In this document: in pieces, positions 33,665 to 37,911 of the stretch
How the letters are laid out: the number at the start of each line of letters is the position of its first letter
Position numbering within the stretch: position 1 is the first letter of the stretch
Assembly (NCBI RefSeq): GCF_000759435.1
Contig: NZ_JRJG01000020.1
Coordinates: forward strand, 1-37,911
Direction: 5' to 3'
DNA: 37,911 nt
DNA from: Hoeflea sp. BAL378
GTDB taxonomy: Bacteria > Pseudomonadota > Alphaproteobacteria > Rhizobiales > Rhizobiaceae
Notes under the pieces: generated by a model
What the model was told of the DNA's origin: nothing
The model's database searches: none
What the model saw: only the letters and a program-made list of their open reading frames with translations
Made by a program: the position numbers and the translations under genes

Positions 33665-33775
33665 GCATCCAAGGTAGGGCGGCTTGCGCCCGCGCGAAAG
33701 GGCCCAGCGAAAGGGCTTGCGTTTTCCAACGCGGCGCAGCATAGGCTGCGCGATCATCCCGCATCCGGTCCGTTC

Positions 33776-34810
33776 ATGACATCCCACCAGCTTTCCTCGG
33801 GCGATCTGATTGCCGATCGCCGCGCGCAGTATGCCCTCCACTACGCCGAAGGCGGCGATCTCGGCGCCGCCATCGACCTGCAGATGCAGGCACTGGAGCT
33901 CGCGCCCGCCTGGGCGGCGGGCTGGCACCAGCTTGGCAACTACCGCGAGAAGACCGGCGACATGGCCGGCGCCGCCGAAGCCTGGCGCAGGGTGCTGGCG
34001 CTGGCGCCCGCCGACATCTTCGGCGCGGGCCTCAAGCTGTCGCTGACCGGACAGGCGGAAACGCCTTCGGTTCCGCCGTCCGAATATGTCGAGGCGCTGT
34101 TCGACGGCTATTCCGACCGCTTCGACACAGCGCTTGTCGAGGACCTGGGCTATTGCGTGCCCCAGCGGCTGATGGCGCTCATCGGCGAGGTCGCCGGCGC
34201 GGACGCGCATTTCGCCAAGGTGATCGACCTTGGCTGCGGCACCGGGCTGTTCGGCGAGCGGATCCGGCTCAGGACCTCGTGGCTCGACGGCTACGACCTG
34301 TCGCAGGGCATGCTGGCCAAGGCCCAGGAAAAGGGCGTCTACGATCATCTCGGCCAGGCCGACATAGGCTTCGGCCTGCCTGCCGGCGGACCGTCCTCGG
34401 GCGCGAAGGCCGATCTGGTCGCAGCCTCTGACGTGTTTGCCTATTTCGGCGATCTCGATACCGTCATCGGCGTCGCCGCGGATCTGGTCCGGCCCGGCGG
34501 CCTGCTCGCCTTCTCCTGCGAGGCCGGCCGCGACGGCGTCGACTGGCTGCTGCAATCCTCGCTACGCTACAGCCACGGCGCGGCCTATCTCATCGGACTC
34601 CTGGAAAGACACGGCCTGGTCGTCGAGCGGCTCGAACGCGAGCCGATCCGCCGGGATGGCGCGGACATGATCGAGGGGTATCTGGTCATTGCCCGCAGGC
34701 GGGCGGAAGCGGGGCTGTCCCCGACGGGCCGGCCGGCAATGCTCCCCGGCGCCGGCGATCCGGCCGACCTGCCCGACGACACCACGGGCGGCCCCTCCTA
34801 TCCGATGTGA
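33776..34810 (+). CDS. TPR-containing class I SAM-dependent methyltransferase
   Basis: 344-residue cytoplasmic protein. Two TPR-like helical repeats occupy about 17-85 (YALHYAEGGDLGAAIDLQMQ; WHQLGNYREKTGDMAGAAEA). The motif EYVEALFDGYSDRFDTALV (pieces EYVEALFDGY and SDRFDTALV) precedes the Rossmann domain with motif I VIDLGCGTGLFGE (149-161), then GYDLSQGMLAKA and LVRPGGLLAFSCE. A Pro/Gly-rich tail of about 30 residues ends it. The DGYSDRFD pattern is typical of this methyltransferase group; its substrate (protein or small molecule) is unknown. It sits between the two divergent halves of the ligase-associated repair set, but a repair role is not shown. The ATG at 33776 has no strong ribosome site. 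Confidence 0.85.
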   Translation: MTSHQLSSGDLIADRRAQYALHYAEGGDLGAAIDLQMQALELAPAWAAGWHQLGNYREKTGDMAGAAEAWRRVLALAPADIFGAGLKLSLTGQAETPSVPPSEYVEALFDGYSDRFDTALVEDLGYCVPQRLMALIGEVAGADAHFAKVIDLGCGTGLFGERIRLRTSWLDGYDLSQGMLAKAQEKGVYDHLGQADIGFGLPAGGPSSGAKADLVAASDVFAYFGDLDTVIGVAADLVRPGGLLAFSCEAGRDGVDWLLQSSLRYSHGAAYLIGLLERHGLVVERLEREPIRRDGADMIEGYLVIARRRAEAGLSPTGRPAMLPGAGDPADLPDDTTGGPSYPM

Positions 34811-34876
34811 TCGGCCGTCCGCGGCCGGAACCGTGGGTGCTTGGAGCGGCGCGTCTGCTGCTCTAGATTGACCTTC

Positions 34877-37420
34877 GTGAGCACCGATTCCCCTCCCGCC
34901 CCCGACGCGCCCGGCGCAGATCCCGGTTTCGATCTGCCCGAGCCATTCCTCGGCTGGTTCGCCAGCCGCGGCTGGCGGCCGCGCGCGCACCAGCTCGAAC
35001 TGCTGGCCGAAACCCGGGCCGGGCGCTCGATGCTGCTGATCGCGCCCACCGGGGCGGGCAAGACACTGGCAGGCTTCCTGCCGAGCCTCACCGATCTCGC
35101 CGCGCGCGGCAGGCCCAAGCCGGGATCGGCCGGGGCGCGCTCGCTGCACACGCTCTACGTTTCGCCCTTGAAGGCGCTCGCCGTCGACATCGAGCGCAAC
35201 CTGGCGCGGCCGGTCGAGGAAATGGGCCTGCCGGTGCGGATCGAGACGCGGACCGGCGACACGCCGCAATCCAAGCGCGCCCGGCAGCGCACCGATCCGC
35301 CCGATATCCTGCTGACCACGCCCGAGCAGGTGTCGCTGCTGATCGCCAATGCGCATGCCGAACGGCTGTTCGCGGGCCTGCGCTACGTGATCTTCGACGA
35401 GCTGCATTCGCTGATCGCGTCCAAGCGCGGGCATCTCCTGTCGCTGGCGCTGGCGCGGCTGCGCAGGCTCGCGCCGGGCCTCAGGACCATCGGACTGTCG
35501 GCGACGGTGGCCGATCCGGAAGAGTTGCAGCGCTGGCTGGTGGAGCAATCGCCTCTGACCGAGGCGATGGCCGGACGCATCACCGTCACCGGCGGCGCAA
35601 GCCCGATCATCACCATTCTCGAGACCGCCGAGCGCATCCCCTGGTCGGGGCATTCGGCGCGCTACGCCATCCCCGACGTCTATGAGACCATCAAGGACCA
35701 CCGCACCACGCTGATCTTCGTCAACACCCGCAGCCAGGCGGAAATGCTGTTCCAGGAACTGTGGCGGGTCAACGAGGACAATCTGCCGATCGCGCTGCAT
35801 CACGGCTCGCTGGATGCGGCGCAGCGGCGACGGGTGGAGGCGGCGATGGGGCGCAACGAACTGCGCGCCGTGGTCGCCACCTCGACGCTCGATCTCGGGA
35901 TCGACTGGGGCGACGTCGATCTCGTGGTCCATGTCGGCGCGCCCAAGGGGGCGAGCCGGCTGGCGCAGCGCATCGGCCGCGCCAACCACCGCATGGACGA
36001 ACCCAGCCGGGCGATCCTGACGCCGGCCAACCGGTTCGAGGTGCTCGAATGCCAGGCGGCGATCGACGCCAATTACGCCGGCGCGCAGGACACGCCGCCG
36101 GGCGGCGACGGCGGGCTCGACGTGCTGGCCCAGCACGTGCTGGGAATGGCCGCGGCCGCGCCGTTCGATGCGGACGAGCTGTTCCGCGAAGTGACCGGCG
36201 CGTCCCCCTATGCGCGGCTTGACCGGGAGACCTTCGACAGGGTGATCGATTTCGTCGCCACCGGCGGCTATGCGCTCAAGAGCTACGAGCGCTATGCCCG
36301 CATCCGCAAGCGCGCCGACGGGCTGTGGCGGATTTCCAACCCGCAGGTGGCGCAGCAGTACCGGCTCAACATCGGCACCATCATCGAGGCGCCGATGCTC
36401 AATGTGCGGATGACCAGCCGCAAGAACGGCATCCTCTCCGGCCGCGGCGGCCCGCCGCTGGGCAAGGTCGAGGAGTATTTCCTCGAAACCCTGTCGCAGG
36501 GCGACACATTCCTGTTTTCGGGAAAAATTCTCAGATTCGAAGGCATTCGCGAGAACGAATGCCTGGTCTCCAACGCCTGGGACCAGGATCCGAAGGTGCC
36601 CGCCTATGCGGGCGGCAAGTTTCCGCTGTCGACCTATCTGGCCGAGGGCGTGCGCGCCATGATCGCCGATCCGGGCAAATGGGGCGCCCTGCCCGACCAG
36701 GTGTCGGACTGGCTCAGGCTGCAGCGCGACGTCTCGGAACTGCCGGCGCGCGACAGCCTGCTGATCGAGACGTTTCCGCGGGCCGAGCGGTTCTACATGG
36801 TGTTCTATCCGTTCGAAGGACGGGTGGCGCACCAGACGCTGGGCATGCTGATCACGCGGCGGCTGGAACGGCTGCGCGCCCAGCCGCTCGGCTTCGTGGC
36901 CACCGATTACTCGCTCGGCGTCTGGGCGCTCGAGGACATGGGCGCGATGATCGCCGACGGCCGCCTCGATCTCGGCCAGTTGTTCGACGAGGACATGCTC
37001 GGCGACGATCTCGACGCCTGGCTCAACGAATCCTGGCTGCTCAAGCGCACCTTCCGGGCCTGCGCGGTGATCTCGGGCCTGATCGAGCGGCGCCACCCCG
37101 GCAAGGAGAAGACCGGCCGGCAGGTCACGGTCTCCGCCGACCTGATCTACGACGTGCTCAGAAGCCACGAACCCGACCATATCCTCTTGCGCGCGACGCG
37201 GGCGGATGCGGCGCAGGGGCTTTTGGACATTCAGCGACTCGGCGCTATGCTCAAGCGAATCAAGGGACACATCAGGCACCGGGCGCTTGACCGGATCTCG
37301 CCGCTGGCGGTCCCGATCATGGTGGAGATCGGGCGCGAGCCGGTCGCCGGCGAGGCGCATGAAAGCATTCTGGCCGAGGCTGCGGACGATCTGCTGGCCG
37401 AGGCGCGGACCCTGAGGTGA
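34877..37420 (+). CDS. Ligase-associated DEXH-box helicase, Lhr-like
   Basis: 847-residue superfamily 2 helicase. Seen: Walker A LIAPTGAGKTLAGF (K62), TTPEQVSLLIAN, DELH at 174-177 (DEXH), GLSATVADPEEL, LIFVNTRSQAEMLF, LHHGSLDAAQRRRVE, and motif VI region SRLAQRIGRANHRMD. A winged-helix and Lhr-core region follows to about residue 840. It lacks the long extra C-terminal part of full-length Lhr (~1500 residues), as is normal for this group. It unwinds 3'-5' and acts with the ligase, exonuclease and PdeM. Start: GTG at 34877 (MSTDSPP) or TTG at 34841 (MERRVCC); both lack a clear ribosome site, and GTG is taken on N-terminal composition. PdeM starts 11 bp after the stop. Confidence 0.93.
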   Translation: MSTDSPPAPDAPGADPGFDLPEPFLGWFASRGWRPRAHQLELLAETRAGRSMLLIAPTGAGKTLAGFLPSLTDLAARGRPKPGSAGARSLHTLYVSPLKALAVDIERNLARPVEEMGLPVRIETRTGDTPQSKRARQRTDPPDILLTTPEQVSLLIANAHAERLFAGLRYVIFDELHSLIASKRGHLLSLALARLRRLAPGLRTIGLSATVADPEELQRWLVEQSPLTEAMAGRITVTGGASPIITILETAERIPWSGHSARYAIPDVYETIKDHRTTLIFVNTRSQAEMLFQELWRVNEDNLPIALHHGSLDAAQRRRVEAAMGRNELRAVVATSTLDLGIDWGDVDLVVHVGAPKGASRLAQRIGRANHRMDEPSRAILTPANRFEVLECQAAIDANYAGAQDTPPGGDGGLDVLAQHVLGMAAAAPFDADELFREVTGASPYARLDRETFDRVIDFVATGGYALKSYERYARIRKRADGLWRISNPQVAQQYRLNIGTIIEAPMLNVRMTSRKNGILSGRGGPPLGKVEEYFLETLSQGDTFLFSGKILRFEGIRENECLVSNAWDQDPKVPAYAGGKFPLSTYLAEGVRAMIADPGKWGALPDQVSDWLRLQRDVSELPARDSLLIETFPRAERFYMVFYPFEGRVAHQTLGMLITRRLERLRAQPLGFVATDYSLGVWALEDMGAMIADGRLDLGQLFDEDMLGDDLDAWLNESWLLKRTFRACAVISGLIERRHPGKEKTGRQVTVSADLIYDVLRSHEPDHILLRATRADAAQGLLDIQRLGAMLKRIKGHIRHRALDRISPLAVPIMVEIGREPVAGEAHESILAEAADDLLAEARTLR

Positions 37421-37431
37421 ACGGACCAGCC

Positions 37432-37911
37432 ATGCACGGAACCATCGCGGCGCTCAAAGCCGATGCCGGGTCTGCCGGCCCGTCGACAGTGGCGATCGAC
37501 GTCAACGGAACCGTGGTGGTCTGCGACCGCTCCGGGGTGGCCTGGCTGCCCGACAGCCAGGCGCTTGTGGTCTCTGACCTGCATCTCGAAAAGGGTGCGG
37601 CGCATGCGCGGCGCGGCCTGCTGCTGCCGCCCTATGACACGGCCGCGACCCTCGCCCGCCTCGGCGCGGCGATCGCCTTCTACGATCCGCGCCTGGTGAT
37701 CAGCCTGGGCGACAGTTTTCACGACCGCAGCGGATCGGAGAATCTGCCCGAGTCCTACCGCGAGATCCTCAGGGCGCTGCAGCGGGGGCGGGACTGGGCC
37801 TGGATCGAGGGCAATCACGACCCCGACAGGCCGGTGGGGCTCGATGGCGCCTGGTGCAGCGAACTCCATCTCGAAACGCTCGCGTTCCGCCACGAGCCGC
37901 GCCCCGGCGCG
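37432..37911 (+). CDS. pdeM: Ligase-associated phosphoesterase PdeM, 3' part missing
   Basis: First 160 residues of a calcineurin-type metallophosphoesterase, cut by the window edge. Metal-binding motifs seen: SDLHLEKG with D49 and H51, GDSFHD with D94, and GNHD at 127-130. The last GHXH-type motif is beyond the edge. PdeM is the endonuclease/phosphodiesterase member of the Lhr-ligase-exonuclease repair set. The ATG at 37432 is 11 bp after the helicase stop, one operon. No ribosome site beyond GGACCAGCC is clear. Confidence 0.92.
   Translation, partial: MHGTIAALKADAGSAGPSTVAIDVNGTVVVCDRSGVAWLPDSQALVVSDLHLEKGAAHARRGLLLPPYDTAATLARLGAAIAFYDPRLVISLGDSFHDRSGSENLPESYREILRALQRGRDWAWIEGNHDPDRPVGLDGAWCSELHLETLAFRHEPRPGA

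Noticed and set aside
34562-37360. 932-residue open frame on the minus strand opposite the Lhr-like helicase
   Set aside because: Same low-complexity Arg/Gly/Asp/His composition; the plus strand has all helicase motifs in order.

Overview
This is a GC-rich chromosomal window from an alphaproteobacterium, most likely of the order Hyphomicrobiales (Rhizobiales). The assignment rests on gene order: small basic protein - murA - DUF2948 - hisD - UPF0262 - low-molecular-weight phosphatase - infA - maf - yacG - tRNA-Phe is a conserved alphaproteobacterial block, and several small proteins (DUF6460-type, DUF952, UPF0262) are typical of that group. The genus cannot be read from the sequence.

Layout. 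(1) 1-3600: an anaerobic-respiration-like accessory operon on the minus strand: an RquA-type methyltransferase (ubiquinone to rhodoquinone), a secreted pentahaem cytochrome c with EF-hand-like loops, and an OTR-family octahaem cytochrome cut by the window edge. It lies just 3' of tRNA-Phe, behind a 665-bp AT-enriched non-coding stretch with a perfect FNR-core palindrome and a second 18-bp palindrome. (2) 3603-9630: the core block named above, all minus strand. (3) 9960-10968: tRNA-Thr and two small membrane proteins. (4) 11102-16305: a sodium:solute symporter of the VC_2705 type with its DUF4212 small partner, divergent from a conserved hypothetical gene and an exonuclease-CBS-nucleotidyltransferase fusion. 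(5) 16330-20761: class V aminotransferase, dienoyl-CoA-isomerase-type crotonase, galE, class I aminotransferase. (6) 20934-25802: mscL, a CrbS-type SSS-STAC-PAS-histidine kinase-receiver hybrid, and a convergent NarL/LuxR-type regulator (CrbR-like). (7) 25872-30966: small membrane and secreted proteins, DUF952-pyrD, a MATE exporter, a histone-deacetylase-like amidohydrolase and a DUF6460-type protein. (8) 31031-37911: the ligase-associated DNA repair set (ATP-dependent ligase, MBL exonuclease, Lhr-like helicase, PdeM phosphoesterase) with a TPR-methyltransferase between the two divergent halves.

Two systems stand out. The first is the rquA-multihaem cytochrome operon, which suggests rhodoquinone-dependent extracytoplasmic electron transfer under oxygen limitation; I know of no described system combining these three genes. 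The second is the pairing, 8 kb apart, of a CrbS/CrbR-type two-component system with the VC_2705/DUF4212/exonuclease-CBS-NTase gene set, which suggests one acetate- or carboxylate-responsive module. No insertion sequence, CRISPR array or rRNA gene was seen.
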